64,000 bases of DNA from Kaistia dalseonensis. Lineage in GTDB: Bacteria > Pseudomonadota > Alphaproteobacteria > Rhizobiales > Kaistiaceae. The stretch's first letter is position 1. The number at the start of each line of letters is the position of its first letter. The translations under genes and the position numbers were made by a program. The notes beneath the pieces are model-generated. The model was given only the letters and a program-made list of their open reading frames with translations. It did not search any database and was not told where the DNA came from. The stretch is taken from the NCBI RefSeq assembly GCF_030814715.1, contig NZ_JAUSVO010000006.1, positions 62,001 through 126,000 on the forward strand. Reading direction: 5' to 3'. Below, one piece after another: positions 43,830 through 55,050 of the stretch.

Positions 43830-44528
43830 TCAGGTCTCGCCGCCATAGAGAATGCCGGCCTTGTAGACGAAGCCGGCAATGGCCGCGCCGAGGAACGGCG
43901 CCACGATGAAGAGCCAGAGCTGCGACAAGGCCGCACCGCCGGCAAAGAGCGCCGGGCCGAGACTGCGGGCCGGGTTGACCGAAACGCCGGTGACGTTGAT
44001 GCCGACGATGTGGATCATGACCAGCGTCAGGCCGATGGCGAGGCCGGCGAAATGGTGCACGACGAGCCTGTGCGTCACGCCGAGAATCACCACGACGAAG
44101 ATGAAGGTCGCCACCACTTCGAAGATGAGGGCCGAGGCAGTGTTGTACTCGCCGAGATAGCCGGCGCCCCAGCCATTCGTGCCCATGCCGCCTTCCCAGC
44201 CCGAGGCCTTGCCCTTCATGATGATGAAGAGGACGAGCGCGCCGACAATCGCACCAGCCACCTGCGCGATCACATAGGTGATGAAGTCACCGACCGACAT
44301 GCGGCCGGCGACAAGCGCTCCGAGACTCACGGCGGGATTGACGTGGCAACCCGAGATAGGCCCGATCGCATAGGCCATGGCGACGATCGCCAGACCGAAC
44401 GAGAACGCGATGCCGAGCACGCCGACAGTGTTGGGTCCCGCAATACCCGGGCCGGCGATCACGGCCGCGCCACAGCCGAACAGGACCAGCGTAAAGGTTC
44501 CGATGAACTCCGCAATTGCTTTTTGCAT
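43830..44528 (-). CDS. aqpZ: Aquaporin Z
   Basis: 232 residues with six membrane helices and the two half-helix signatures: GCHVNPAVSLGAL near 62 and VSVNPARSLGPALF near 183. The residue before the second NPA is Val, and an Arg follows it (NPAR), as in water-selective AqpZ; GlpF-type glycerol features (Asp after NPAR) are absent. Rapid water flow across the inner membrane. GGAGGAAGCAC precedes the ATG at 44528; an in-frame ATG at 44579 is upstream of this site. Confidence 0.92.
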   Translation of the reverse strand: MQKAIAEFIGTFTLVLFGCGAAVIAGPGIAGPNTVGVLGIAFSFGLAIVAMAYAIGPISGCHVNPAVSLGALVAGRMSVGDFITYVIAQVAGAIVGALVLFIIMKGKASGWEGGMGTNGWGAGYLGEYNTASALIFEVVATFIFVVVILGVTHRLVVHHFAGLAIGLTLVMIHIVGINVTGVSVNPARSLGPALFAGGAALSQLWLFIVAPFLGAAIAGFVYKAGILYGGET

Positions 44529-44632
44529 GTGCTTCCTCCCAGAAGCAGCGGATTCGCTGCCCAGCAAGAAGATCACCACAGACTTGACTTGTAAAATGAC
44601 GTAGCGTTACTCGGCGCGTCGATGACGCAACG

Positions 44633-45406
44633 TTACTTGGCGCGTGCTTCCGCCAGCATCGACGCAGCGCCGGCCTGCAAATACATGTCGTCTGACCCGA
44701 GCGCGACGAAATCATAGCCGAGCCCGAGATAGAGCTTGGCCTGGGCGCCGGTCAGAGCAAACATCCCAACATACTTGCCGGCCGCATGGGCGCGCGCGAG
44801 CAGATCGCTTGCGACAGCCTGATTCTCGGCATCCATCGGGTCGACATGGCCGCCGCGCGAGAGCGCGATCGAGAGATCCGACGGGCCGATGAAGATCGCA
44901 TCGATGCCGGGCACCGCCAGGATCTCGTCCAGCGCTGCAACGGCGGCGCGCGTCTCGATCATGGCGAAGGTGAGCGTTTCGGCATTGGCGCCCTGGAGAT
45001 AGGCATTGCCACCAGTCGCGCCAGCGATCTGCATGGCGCGGACCGGGCCCCAGCTCCGTTCGCCGATCGGCGGATATTTTGTGGCCCGCGCCAGGGCCTC
45101 GGCATCGGCGGCCGAATTGATCATCGGCGCAATGATCGCGCTCGCCCCCATGTCGAGCGCACGGCTCGCCATGGCGAAATCGCCAACCGGAACGCGCACG
45201 ATCGCCGGAACGCCGGCGAGCGCGACCGCGCCAATGCCGCGCATGATGCTGACCGGATCATGCAGGCCGTGCTGCATGTCGAGCGTCACGCAATCAAAAC
45301 CCGCGCGCGCCGCGCTCTCCGCGACGAGCGGCTCGGGCATCGCGATCCACGAGGAAAGGACGGATCCGCGCGCACGCAGAAGAGCGATCAGCGACGGAAC
45401 CGGCAT
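44633..45406 (-). CDS. HpcH/HpaI-family class II aldolase
   Basis: 257 residues, TIM barrel. Catalytic His in VTLDMQHG near 46, metal-binding Glu in FAMIETRAAV near 152 and Asp in IFIGPSDLS near 178, with PPIGERSWGP near 115 as the Arg-bearing loop. These enzymes cleave 2-keto-3-deoxy acids or 4-hydroxy-2-ketoheptanedioate to pyruvate plus an aldehyde. Alone between aqpZ and the zeta-inhibitor gene, 27 bases from the latter's stop and in the same direction, but functionally unrelated to it. Substrate unknown. Confidence 0.88.
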   Translation of the reverse strand: MPVPSLIALLRARGSVLSSWIAMPEPLVAESAARAGFDCVTLDMQHGLHDPVSIMRGIGAVALAGVPAIVRVPVGDFAMASRALDMGASAIIAPMINSAADAEALARATKYPPIGERSWGPVRAMQIAGATGGNAYLQGANAETLTFAMIETRAAVAALDEILAVPGIDAIFIGPSDLSIALSRGGHVDPMDAENQAVASDLLARAHAAGKYVGMFALTGAQAKLYLGLGYDFVALGSDDMYLQAGAASMLAEARAK

Positions 45407-45433
45407 GGATGGCGCTCCGGGCGTGTCCCCGCC

Positions 45434-45757
45434 TCAGCCTTCGGACTTGATCTGCTCGATCGCCTTGGCGAGGAGCTCGTCCATGGTGCGACGGATCTGG
45501 TGATCGGATTCGGCAACGCCGGCCGCGTCGAAATCCGCGCGGATCTTGCGGAACACGTCCTCGTCACCGGCCTCGACAAAGTCCGAGACAATGACTTCGG
45601 CCGCATAGGATTCGGCATCATCGCCGGTCTTGCCCAGCAGGCCGGCAGCCCAAAGCCCGAGCTGCTTGTTGCGCCGCGCGACCGCCTTGAACTTCAGCGC
45701 CTCGTCATGGGCGAAGCGGTTCTCGAAAGCGTCCTTGCGCTGGTCGAACGTCGTCAT
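45434..45757 (-). CDS. ATP synthase zeta-type inhibitor (DUF1476)
   Basis: 107 residues beginning MTTFDQRKDAFENRFAHDE, the DUF1476 signature, then LKFKAVARRNKQLGLWAAGL. In Paracoccus and other alphaproteobacteria this protein is the zeta subunit that blocks ATP hydrolysis by F1 with its N-terminal helix, a four-helix bundle otherwise. Located away from atp genes, as is usual. Start at 45757; the frame is open upstream but family similarity begins here. Upstream is a 323-base divergent region shared with purC. Confidence 0.9.
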   Translation of the reverse strand: MTTFDQRKDAFENRFAHDEALKFKAVARRNKQLGLWAAGLLGKTGDDAESYAAEVIVSDFVEAGDEDVFRKIRADFDAAGVAESDHQIRRTMDELLAKAIEQIKSEG

Positions 45758-46080
45758 CGGCGAAGTCTCCAGTGAATATGTCAATCGGACCGGCAAGCGA
45801 GGCCTGCCCGTGCAGAGTGGCCCTTGCATATCGCGCCGGAAACCCCAAATCAACGGCAGCGAGAAGGCGAAGGAAACTCAGGGCGTGTCGCAACATATAG
45901 CGGCTCGAAATGTCAAAATCGCCGCATTTATCCGTCATTGTGAATTGGCCGGCGATCGAGTAGGTTCACGCCGCGCGGACGGCCTTAGGATGAGAGTCGT
46001 TCGGCGGAGTTTCGCCGCGGCGAATCCCTTTATATTGGAACCCCGGCTGTATGGATTTCCTCAAACCACGGTATGTGCCC
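45758..46080. other. 323-base divergent promoter region, zeta inhibitor / purC
   Basis: No gene recognised. It must hold the promoters of both flanking genes. TATATT at 46031-46036, 45 bases before the purC start, is a fair -10 box, but no good -35 lies at the right distance. I see no PurR-type operator or riboswitch. Confidence 0.5.
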
Positions 46081-46848
46081 ATGAATCGCCGTCGGCGCAT
46101 CTATGAGGGCAAGGGCAAGATTCTTTTCGAAGGACCTGAGCCCGGCACGCTGATTCAATTCTTCAAGGACGACGCGACTGCCTTCAATAAAAAGAAGCAT
46201 GAAGTCGTCGATGGCAAGGGTGTGCTGAACAACCGGATCTCGGAGCACATCTTCACCCATCTCAACAGGATGGGGATCCCGACCCACTTCATCCGCCGGC
46301 TCAACATGCGCGAGCAGTTGATCCGTGAGGTCGAGATCATCCCGCTCGAAATCGTCGTGCGCAACGTCGCCGCCGGTTCGCTCGCGAAGCGCCTCGGACT
46401 CGAAGAGGGCACGGTTCTGCCGCGCTCGATCATCGAGTTTTACTACAAGGCCGACGCGCTCGACGATCCGATGGTTTCGGAAGAGCACATCACGGCTTTC
46501 GGCTGGGCGAACCCGCAGGAAATCGACGACATCATGGCGCTCGCCATTCGTGTCAACGACTTCCTTTCGGGTCTCTTCCTCGGCGCCGGCATCCAGCTCG
46601 TCGATTTCAAGATCGAATGTGGACGGCTCTGGGAAGGCGACATGATGCGTATCGTCGTCGCCGACGAGATTTCGCCCGACAGCTGCCGTCTCTGGGACGT
46701 TCAGACCCAGAACAAGCTGGACAAGGACCGTTTCCGCCGCGACATGGGCGGCCTCGTCGAGGCCTACCAGGAAGTCGCGCGCCGTCTCGGCATCCTCACG
46801 GAAGAGCAGGAGCGGCCGCAGGGCGGCGGGCCTGTTCTCGTTCAGTAA
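46081..46848 (+). CDS. purC: SAICAR synthetase (phosphoribosylaminoimidazole-succinocarboxamide synthase)
   Basis: 255 residues. [18 protein letters not shown] at the N-terminus, [14 protein letters not shown] near 30, [15 protein letters not shown] near 95 and VDFKIECGR near 172 are PurC hallmarks. Joins aspartate to CAIR in de novo purine synthesis. I start at 46081, which matches the alphaproteobacterial N-terminus; an ATG at 46051 adds ten unlike residues. Followed by a hairpin before purS, so the downstream genes may be partly independent. Confidence 0.96.
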   Translation: MNRRRRIYEGKGKILFEGPEPGTLIQFFKDDATAFNKKKHEVVDGKGVLNNRISEHIFTHLNRMGIPTHFIRRLNMREQLIREVEIIPLEIVVRNVAAGSLAKRLGLEEGTVLPRSIIEFYYKADALDDPMVSEEHITAFGWANPQEIDDIMALAIRVNDFLSGLFLGAGIQLVDFKIECGRLWEGDMMRIVVADEISPDSCRLWDVQTQNKLDKDRFRRDMGGLVEAYQEVARRLGILTEEQERPQGGGPVLVQ

Positions 46849-46862
46849 AATATCGATTATGG

Positions 46863-46888
46863 AAACGGCCGCCGAGAGGCGGCCGTTT
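46863..46888 (+). terminator. Hairpin between purC and purS
   Basis: AAACGGCCGCC (46863-46873) and GGCGGCCGTTT (46878-46888) make a perfect 11-bp stem with GAGA tetraloop, then GCATTTCT. Good intrinsic-terminator shape but a broken T-run, so partial read-through into purSQ is likely. Confidence 0.65.
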
Positions 46889-46922
46889 GCATTTCTAGGT
46901 TCACTTTCGACTGGAGCTCCCG

Positions 46923-47165
46923 ATGAAGGCCCGCGTGACCGTCACCCTGAAGAACGGCGTCCTTGATCCGCAAGGCAAGGCAATCGAAGGCGCGCTCGGT
47001 TCGCTCGGCTTCGACGGCATCGCCAGCGTCCGCCAGGGCAAAGTGTTCGACATCGAAGTCGAGGGCAATGATGCCGGCAAGGCCAAGGCGGAGCTTGAAG
47101 CCATGGCCGCCAGGCTGCTGGCCAATACGGTGATCGAGAATTACCGGGTCGAGATCGTCGGCTGA
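46923..47165 (+). CDS. purS: FGAM synthase subunit PurS
   Basis: 80 residues: MKARVTVTLKNGVLDPQGKA and then GSLGFDGIASVRQGKVFDI, the PurS ferredoxin-like fold. PurS bridges PurQ and PurL in the three-part formylglycinamidine ribonucleotide synthase. GGAG lies six bases ahead of the ATG. 15 bases separate it from purQ. Confidence 0.95.
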   Translation: MKARVTVTLKNGVLDPQGKAIEGALGSLGFDGIASVRQGKVFDIEVEGNDAGKAKAELEAMAARLLANTVIENYRVEIVG

Positions 47166-47180
47166 GCGGAGGCATCTTTC

Positions 47181-47843
47181 ATGAAATCCGCTGTCGTCGT
47201 CTTCCCCGGCTCCAATCGCGAACGCGACATGATCGCGGCGATCGAGAAAATCAGCGGCCATAGGCCCGTGACGGTCTGGCATGGCGATCACGACCTGCCC
47301 AAAGTCGACCTGATCGTCATTCCGGGCGGCTTCTCCTACGGCGATTATCTGCGCTCCGGCGCGATCGCCGCGCGCGAGCCGATCATGGCAGCGATCGCCC
47401 GCGAGGCCGAGCGCGGCGTAGCGGTGCTGGGCGTCTGCAACGGGTTTCAGATCCTGTGCGAAGCCGGCCTGCTGCCGGGCGTGCTGATGCGCAATGCCGG
47501 GCTCAAGTTCATCTGCAAGGAAGTGCATCTGCGCGTCGAGACGACGGCGAGCCAGTTCACGAACGGCTACACCAAGGGCCAGGTCATCCGCTCGCCGGTC
47601 GCCCATGGTGACGGCAATTATCGCGCCGACGACGAGACGCTGAAGCGGCTCAACGACGAAGACCGCATCGCCTTCCGCTATGTCGACAACCCCAACGGCT
47701 CGATCGATGACATTGCCGGCATCCTGTCGGAAAAGCGCAATGTGCTCGGCATGATGCCGCATCCGGAAAACCTGATCGAGCCGCTGAATGGCGGGCTCGA
47801 TGGACGGCCTCTGTTCGAGGCGGCACTGAAGGCGGTCGCCTGA
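47181..47843 (+). CDS. purQ: FGAM synthase glutaminase subunit PurQ
   Basis: 220 residues of class I glutamine amidotransferase. [12 protein letters not shown] at the start, [19 protein letters not shown] near 48, the nucleophile Cys in [13 protein letters not shown] near 87, and GMMPHPENL near 192 with the catalytic His and Glu. Supplies ammonia to PurL. GGAGG precedes the ATG. Followed by a convergent small gene, then purL. Confidence 0.96.
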   Translation: MKSAVVVFPGSNRERDMIAAIEKISGHRPVTVWHGDHDLPKVDLIVIPGGFSYGDYLRSGAIAAREPIMAAIAREAERGVAVLGVCNGFQILCEAGLLPGVLMRNAGLKFICKEVHLRVETTASQFTNGYTKGQVIRSPVAHGDGNYRADDETLKRLNDEDRIAFRYVDNPNGSIDDIAGILSEKRNVLGMMPHPENLIEPLNGGLDGRPLFEAALKAVA

Positions 47844-47869
47844 TCGGGCTGCGTCCCGCCCCGCAGGGA

Positions 47870-48265
47870 TCATTCCTTGATCGGGTAGTCGGCGAGTTCG
47901 GGCAGCATCGCTTCGACGACGAAATCGACAAAGGCCTCGGGCACGTCGAGATAGAATTCGCGGGTGGTATAGGCCGAAACCTGCGCATTCAGTCCGCGTT
48001 CCCGGAGCCAGATGGCGAGTTCCTCGAGATCCTGCTGCGGCGTGGTGCTCAGGAACGACACTTGCGACTTCAGCTTGTCGTCATCGCGGGACTGTTCGAC
48101 GCTGCGGTTCAGCTGAAGATCGATATTGGTGCCGGGCTGCCGCATCCAGATCGCGCGATCCAGCCGGCGCAATGTCTCGAAGCCGAGCTTTTCGAGGAAC
48201 ATGGCGACGATGATATCGAAATGACGTCCGTCGATCCGGTTGGCGACGTGATTGAACTGCAGCAT
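47870..48265 (-). CDS. Unknown protein, possibly VOC/glyoxalase-like, antisense between purQ and purL
   Basis: 131 residues: MLQFNHVANRIDGRHFDIIV then FLEKLGFETLRRLDRAIWMR and TNIDLQLNRS. The opening pattern of His, then a long helix followed by LGF and a beta strand with paired ID-L, resembles one vicinal-oxygen-chelate module, but this is weak. It is on the opposite strand to the pur run and separates purQ from purL by 619 bases. GGGAAC precedes the ATG. Third-position GC is high, which supports a real gene. Function unknown. Confidence 0.7.
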   Translation of the reverse strand: MLQFNHVANRIDGRHFDIIVAMFLEKLGFETLRRLDRAIWMRQPGTNIDLQLNRSVEQSRDDDKLKSQVSFLSTTPQQDLEELAIWLRERGLNAQVSAYTTREFYLDVPEAFVDFVVEAMLPELADYPIKE

Positions 48266-48462
48266 GGGGTTCCCTTCACTGGCTGCGTTGAAAATGCGGC
48301 GCGAGGGACCCAGATGTCACGCCGTTTCTCGGAGCAGAGTGCCCCGATTTCCGCCTCATGGCAGCGGAATCTGCGCCGCCGCCCAGTCTTTTGCCGCCCT
48401 GCCATTTACAGATGTCGCCCTGCGCTCTATCGCAACGTCGACACATTCGACCGAGGTTTTCC

Positions 48463-50676
<2,214 letters not shown>

Positions 50677-50728
50677 CCTGCGGCGGGCCGAGAGCGACAG
50701 CGATCCCCACGGCGCAAGGAAACTGACA

Positions 50729-50962
50729 ATGGCAATGGATGCACGCGACATTGAAGGCCTGATCAAGGCGGCCCTGCCCGATGCCAAGGTCGTCATCCGT
50801 GATCTTGCAGGCGACGGCGACCACTATGCCGCCGAAGTCGTATCCGAATCATTCCGCGGCAAGAACCGGGTGCAGCAGCACCAGATGATCTATGCCGCGC
50901 TCAAGGGAAACATGGGCGGCGCCCTGCATGCGCTGGCCCTGCAGACCAGCGCGCCGGAATAG
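50729..50962 (+). CDS. BolA-family protein
   Basis: 77 residues: [20 protein letters not shown], then [20 protein letters not shown] and [19 protein letters not shown]. This is the short BolA (YrbA/IbaG-like) that pairs with CGFS monothiol glutaredoxins in Fe-S trafficking; the histidine in RVQQHQMIY is the conserved cluster-ligand position. AAGGA precedes the ATG. Next gene is grxD, its expected partner, 139 bases downstream. Confidence 0.93.
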   Translation: MAMDARDIEGLIKAALPDAKVVIRDLAGDGDHYAAEVVSESFRGKNRVQQHQMIYAALKGNMGGALHALALQTSAPE

Positions 50963-51101
50963 ATTTTCCGTTCTGGCCCACCAAATGCATGGAAAGTTCT
51001 TGTCGGCGCGGTTGCCGCAGGCGTAGGGAAGTCCCAATTGACGGCGAGAATGACCGGGCCTCGGAGGTTCGGCGAGCCGCCATCGACAAAGGATCGATTG
51101 A

Positions 51102-51437
51102 ATGAGCGATATTCAGACCTTCATCGACAACGAAGTGAAGTCGAACGACGTCGTGCTGTTCATGAAGGGCACGCCGGCCTTCCCGCAGTGCGGCTTCTCG
51201 GGTCAGGTGGTCCAGATCCTCGATTATCTCGGGGTCGACTATAAGGGCATCAACGTGCTCGCCGACGCCGATATCCGCCAGGGCATCAAGGATTATTCCA
51301 ACTGGCCGACCATTCCGCAGCTCTATGTGAAGGGCGAGTTCGTCGGCGGCTGCGACATCATTCGCGAGATGTTCCAGGCCGGCGAGATCCAGTCCTATTT
51401 CACCGAAAAGGGCATCGCGGTCGCTCAGCCGGCCTGA
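51102..51437 (+). CDS. grxD: Monothiol glutaredoxin, Grx4/GrxD type
   Basis: 111 residues with active site CGFS in [14 protein letters not shown] (near 29-32) and the glutathione-binding [19 protein letters not shown] near 70. Binds a 2Fe-2S cluster with glutathione and BolA and hands it on. Order purL-bolA-grxD is common in Hyphomicrobiales. Ends at a strong hairpin. Confidence 0.95.
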   Translation: MSDIQTFIDNEVKSNDVVLFMKGTPAFPQCGFSGQVVQILDYLGVDYKGINVLADADIRQGIKDYSNWPTIPQLYVKGEFVGGCDIIREMFQAGEIQSYFTEKGIAVAQPA

Positions 51438-51465
51438 GCGACATCCGCCATCGGTCTTTGATTTG

Positions 51466-51503
51466 AAACGGCGTGCATCTCTGATGCGCGCCGTTTTCGT
51501 TTG
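51466..51503 (+). terminator. Rho-independent terminator after grxD
   Basis: AAACGGCGTGCATC (51466-51479) and GATGCGCGCCGTTT (51483-51496) form a 14-bp stem with one G-T wobble and a TCT loop, followed by TCGTTTG. Marks the end of the purL-bolA-grxD unit. Confidence 0.8.
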
Positions 51504-51552
51504 TTCGCCGTGTGGCGCGATCAATCGAAGGAACCAATCCATTCTCCGTCCG

Positions 51553-51581
51553 TTGTAACTTCACAGACCAACGCGTATCGG
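51553..51581 (+). promoter_or_regulatory. Possible sigma-70 promoter of BA14K-like gene
   Basis: TTGTAA (51553-51558), 17-base spacer, TATCGG (51576-51581). The -35 matches well, the -10 only in its first three bases. It would give a leader of about 70 bases with a small TCTCGC/GCGAGA hairpin. Confidence 0.35.
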
Positions 51582-51657
51582 CGCCGAATATCGGCATGCT
51601 TTCTCTCGCTTGCGAGAAGTCGATCCGGTCAACGATACGAGTGATGGAGGATATATT

Positions 51658-52101
51658 ATGTTCGAGAACGTCAAGAAGCTCGCCGTTTGTGGCCTGGCGA
51701 CAGCACTGGTCGCGACGTCGGCGCTCGCAATTCCATCGGCCGCCCAGGCCCAGCCGGCTGACGGATCATTTCAGCTCGCGCAGAACTGGGATCGGCCAAA
51801 TGGCTGGAACGGCGGTGGCCCCCGCTACCACAATGGCGGCCCGCGCTATTATGGTCATGGTCGCTATTATGGCCCGCGCCGTGGCTATACCTATCGCAAC
51901 GGCTACTACTATAATAACAATACTGGAGCGGCCGTGGCGGCTGGCGTGATCGGGCTTGCCGCAGGCGCCATGATCGCCGGCGCGGCGAACCAGGACCGCT
52001 ACAACAACAACGTTTCCTACTGCTCGCAGCGCTACCGCTCGTACAATCCCAATACCGGCACCTACACCGGTTATGATGGCCGCCAGCATCCTTGCCCGTA
52101 G
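51658..52101 (+). CDS. BA14K-family secreted protein
   Basis: 147 residues. Signal peptide to about residue 32 (AAQA), a Gly/Tyr/Asn/Arg-rich middle (GGPRYHNGGPRYYGHGRYYG), a hydrophobic glycine-zipper-like segment (VAAGVIGLAAGAMIAGAA, about 98-115) and a C-terminal YCSQRYRSYNPNTGTYTGYD block ending in HPCP, the BA14K signature. In Brucella the 14-kDa member is an immunoreactive lectin-like surface protein. Two Cys in that block probably form a disulfide. GGAGG precedes the ATG. Followed by a terminator. Confidence 0.9.
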   Translation: MFENVKKLAVCGLATALVATSALAIPSAAQAQPADGSFQLAQNWDRPNGWNGGGPRYHNGGPRYYGHGRYYGPRRGYTYRNGYYYNNNTGAAVAAGVIGLAAGAMIAGAANQDRYNNNVSYCSQRYRSYNPNTGTYTGYDGRQHPCP

Positions 52102-52148
52102 GGCATCGCCGTAGCGGTTCGACCATACGCCTTGCTGAAGTGAACTTC

Positions 52149-52182
52149 GGGACGACGCGAATCAGCGCCGTCCCTTTTCGTT
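52149..52182 (+). terminator. Terminator after BA14K-like gene
   Basis: GGGACGACGC (52149-52158) and GCGCCGTCCC (52165-52174) pair at nine of ten positions with a GAATCA loop, followed by TTTTCGTT. It ends two bases into the ttcA stop region on the other strand. Confidence 0.75.
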
Positions 52183-53047
52183 ATGACGCGCGCAGATCGA
52201 GCCCGGCGAAATCGAACATGTCGCGGTCGAGCAGGTGCGAGGGATTGCCGTTGGCCAACGCCTTCAGCATGATTTCCTTGCGGCCCGGCGCCTTCTTCTC
52301 CCAATCGGCGAGCATCGCCTTCACGGCGTTGCGCTGCAGCCCCTCCTGAGACCCGCAGAGATCGCAGGGGATGATCGGGAACGCCATGGCCTGCGCGAAG
52401 CGGGCGATATCATCTTCCGCGGCATAGGCGAGCGGCCGCAGCACGAACTGATCGCCCTCCTCATTGACCAGCTTCGGCGGCATCGCCGCGAGCTTGCCGC
52501 CATGGAAGAGGTTGAGGAAGAATGTCTCGAGAATGTCCTCGCGGTGATGGCCGAGCACGACGGCCTGGCACCCCTCCTCCCGCGCCACGCGATAGAGATG
52601 GCCGCGGCGAAGGCGCGAGCAGAGCGCGCAATAGGTCTTGCCGGCCTGCACCTTGGACGTGACGATCGAATAGGTGTCCTGACGCTCGATCCGGTAGGGA
52701 ACGCCGACCTCGTCGAGGAAGCGCGGCAGCACGTCGGCCGGGAAGCCCGGCTGCGCCTGGTCGAGATTGCAGGCGAGCAGATCGACGGGCAGCAGGCCAC
52801 GCCATTTCAGATCGAGCAGCATGGCGAGCAGCGTATAGGAATCCTTGCCGCCGGAGAGGCAGACGAGCCAGCGATCGCCCGGCCGCACCATGGCGAAATC
52901 GTCGAGTGCCTGACGCGTCTGCCGGATCAGCCTTTTCCGCAGCTTGGCGAACTCGACGCCGGATGGCGCCCGACGAAAGAGCGCGGGCAGTTCGTCGCCT
53001 TGAGGATCAGAATCGGAATCGAGCTCGAAATCGAGAACGGCGGACAT
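52181..53047 (-). CDS. ttcA: tRNA 2-thiocytidine(32) synthetase TtcA
   Basis: 288 residues. PP-loop [10 protein letters not shown] near 65; two CxxC pairs, CALC near 135 and CDLC near 225, of the 4Fe-4S cluster used in sulfur transfer to tRNA cytidine 32. [20 protein letters not shown] near 158 is conserved in the family. GGAG lies seven bases upstream of the ATG at 53047. Downstream of an EamA gene on the same strand, 64 bases apart. Confidence 0.93.
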   Translation of the reverse strand: MSAVLDFELDSDSDPQGDELPALFRRAPSGVEFAKLRKRLIRQTRQALDDFAMVRPGDRWLVCLSGGKDSYTLLAMLLDLKWRGLLPVDLLACNLDQAQPGFPADVLPRFLDEVGVPYRIERQDTYSIVTSKVQAGKTYCALCSRLRRGHLYRVAREEGCQAVVLGHHREDILETFFLNLFHGGKLAAMPPKLVNEEGDQFVLRPLAYAAEDDIARFAQAMAFPIIPCDLCGSQEGLQRNAVKAMLADWEKKAPGRKEIMLKALANGNPSHLLDRDMFDFAGLDLRAS

Positions 53048-53111
53048 GGGGAGGCTCCTGCAACGGCTCCCTTTTGCCCGTTCGGCGCGCGTCGCGCAAC
53101 AAAGGCCGCGC

Positions 53112-54005
53112 CTATCGCCGCCGCGCCAGATTGACGATCAGCACGCCACCGATCGCCATCGCGCCGCCGACGAGGCCAAGGATGGTCGGGATCTCGCCAA
53201 GCCAGAAATAGCCGATGATCGTCGCCGTCGGCGCGATGCAGTAGAGGAAGTTCGAGGCGCGCCCGGCGGGAAACTGCTTCAGCGCCACGGCCCATGTCAG
53301 ATAGCCGATCACGGTCGGGATCAGGGCGAGATAGGCGATCGAAAGAATGACCGATGACGGCGCGAGGCTGAGAGCCGAGATCGTCTCGGGCACCGCCGGC
53401 AGCAATGGCAGCGGCCCGAGCAGCAGGATCCAGGCCGTGACGGCCAGGGCCGGCATGCGGCCGAGCAGTGGCTTCTGCATGATGGTCGAGACCGATGTGC
53501 AGAGGGCGGCACCGAGAATGAGCAGCGCGCCGACATTCAGGCTGAAGCCGTCGCCGCTGCCATAGGCGATCAGCCCGACACCAAGGAACGAGATCAGCGT
53601 ACCGAGCCAGCCATAGAGCCCGAAGCGCTCGCCGAGCAGCGGCATGGCGACCAGCGCCACCATGACCGGGTTGATCTGGATGATGAAGGAGGCCGGTCCG
53701 GCCGGAATCGTCATCTCGCCCGTATTAAGCAGGACGGCATAGGCCGAGATGAAGGTCACAGCGATGATGACGAGGCGGATGAAGTCCCTGAGCGAGGGCA
53801 GCGGCGGCCGCGCGATCAGGAGATAGAGCCCGGCCGGCACCGCAGCCGACAGGTAGCGCGCGGCGGCCAGCTCGACCGGGCTCAGATAGCGAAGCCCGAC
53901 CCGGATCGCGGCAAAGGCGGATGCCCATGTCACGATGGTGATGGCGATGGCGACGAAGCCACCGACAGCGGCGCCGCTTGGCTTTTCGGCTGCAATCTCG
54001 GACAT
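53112..54005 (-). CDS. EamA/DMT-family transporter
   Basis: 297 residues with ten hydrophobic segments in two EamA repeats. [20 protein letters not shown] near 25 is the family opening. Start at 54005, with GAGGAACG upstream; the frame is open to 54116 but crosses the rpsD terminator. In the YdcZ/RhaT-like group; substrate unknown. Same strand as ttcA and rpsD, but a terminator separates it from rpsD. Confidence 0.86.
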   Translation of the reverse strand: MSEIAAEKPSGAAVGGFVAIAITIVTWASAFAAIRVGLRYLSPVELAAARYLSAAVPAGLYLLIARPPLPSLRDFIRLVIIAVTFISAYAVLLNTGEMTIPAGPASFIIQINPVMVALVAMPLLGERFGLYGWLGTLISFLGVGLIAYGSGDGFSLNVGALLILGAALCTSVSTIMQKPLLGRMPALAVTAWILLLGPLPLLPAVPETISALSLAPSSVILSIAYLALIPTVIGYLTWAVALKQFPAGRASNFLYCIAPTATIIGYFWLGEIPTILGLVGGAMAIGGVLIVNLARRR

Positions 54006-54077
54006 GGAATCGTTCCTCCGCGCCGCTCTCTGACGGGCGGCTTCACACGGCAATGAAGGCGGCACCATACGCCACCC

Positions 54078-54111
54078 GAAAATGAAAAGGCCGCCCCGAA
54101 GGACGGCCTTT
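54078..54111 (-). terminator. Rho-independent terminator after rpsD
   Basis: On the minus strand AAAGGCCG (54111-54104) and CGGCCTTT (54093-54086) form an 8-bp stem, part of a longer hairpin around TCCTTCGGGG, followed by TCATTTTC. It stands 24 bases past the rpsD stop. Confidence 0.75.
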
Positions 54112-54134
54112 CCCAATTCGAGACCTGAAACCGA

Positions 54135-54752
54135 TCAGCGCGAGTAGAACTCGACGACCAGGTTCGGCTCCATGTGGACCGGATACGGCACGTCCGCGAG
54201 GCTCGGGACGCGCGCGAAGGTCGCGGTCATCTTGTGATGATCGACTTCGATGTAGTCGGGAACGTCGCGCTCGGCGAGCTGGGTCGCCTCGATGACGATC
54301 GCGAGCTGCTTCGACGATTCCTTGACCTCGATCAGGTCACCGACCTTGACCGAATAGCTCGGAATGGTGACGCGGCGGCCGTTGACCTTGACGTGGCCGT
54401 GCGAGACGAACTGGCGCGCGGCGAAGACGGTCGGAACGAACTTGGCGCGATAGACGATCGCGTCCAGCCGGCTCTCGAGCAGGCTGATCAAGCTCTCGGA
54501 CGAATCGCCCTTCCGGCGCGTCGCCTCGGCATAGATCTTCCGGAACTGCTTCTCGGAGATGTTGCCGTAATAGCCCTTGAGCTTCTGCTTGGCGCGGAGC
54601 TGGGTGCCGTAATCGGAAACCTTGCCCTTGCGGCGCTGGCCATGCTGGCCCGGGCCGTATTCGCGCTTGTTGACCGGGGACTTCGGACGGCCCCAGAGGT
54701 TTTCGCCAAGACGGCGATCGATCTTATGTTTGGACGAAGCACGCTTCGACAT
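54135..54752 (-). CDS. rpsD: 30S ribosomal protein S4
   Basis: 205 residues. [20 protein letters not shown], then [20 protein letters not shown], the alphaproteobacterial S4 opening, and the S4 RNA-binding domain at about 95-160 ([20 protein letters not shown]). A primary 16S rRNA binder and, in other bacteria, translational autoregulator. It is a single gene here with its own promoter and terminator, unlike the alpha-operon position in E. coli. Confidence 0.97.
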   Translation of the reverse strand: MSKRASSKHKIDRRLGENLWGRPKSPVNKREYGPGQHGQRRKGKVSDYGTQLRAKQKLKGYYGNISEKQFRKIYAEATRRKGDSSESLISLLESRLDAIVYRAKFVPTVFAARQFVSHGHVKVNGRRVTIPSYSVKVGDLIEVKESSKQLAIVIEATQLAERDVPDYIEVDHHKMTATFARVPSLADVPYPVHMEPNLVVEFYSR

Positions 54753-54798
54753 CGCATATCCCTTGGATTACGCGTTTCAGGGACACGCGCCCTCCTCT

Positions 54799-54885
54799 GT
54801 CCGCCTGGGCGGACCGACAGGACAAAGCGACGAGCGCTTTATCCGCGGGTGCGTGAAATAACACGCGGGCCCAAATGGACCCGCG
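54799..54885 (-). promoter_or_regulatory. Structured 5' leader of rpsD
   Basis: Between the predicted start site and ATG lie two hairpins: CGCGGGTCC/GGGCCCGCG (54885-54877 and 54872-54864, one mismatch or wobble) and GTCCGC-CTGG-style GTCCGCC/GGCGGAC (54814-54799). A leader of about 138 bases with two stems, one close to the ribosome site, is consistent with S4 autoregulation but not diagnostic of it. Confidence 0.4.
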
Positions 54886-54896
54886 CGATGGCTGGG

Positions 54897-54925
54897 TCTT
54901 TAGACGAGATGGGCGGGAGTGTCAA
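54897..54925 (-). promoter_or_regulatory. Sigma-70-type promoter of rpsD
   Basis: On the minus strand TTGACA (54925-54920), a 17-base spacer, TAAAGA (54902-54897). The -35 is perfect and the spacing ideal; the -10 matches three or four of six positions. Transcription would start near 54890. Confidence 0.6.
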
Positions 54926-55050
54926 ATATAGACCGATCCGCGCGGCACTATATGAACCGCGCGCTCCGTGAGCAGAGGCTTGCGCGCCATGGCCGGCAGG
55001 GGCATTGAGGCGGCGATCACGAAACGCAGCATAGCGAAAAGGCGGGACAC

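Noticed and set aside
46009-46036. Complete sigma-70 promoter for purC
   Set aside because: TATATT is a fair -10 box but none of the hexamers 16-18 bases upstream resembles TTGACA.
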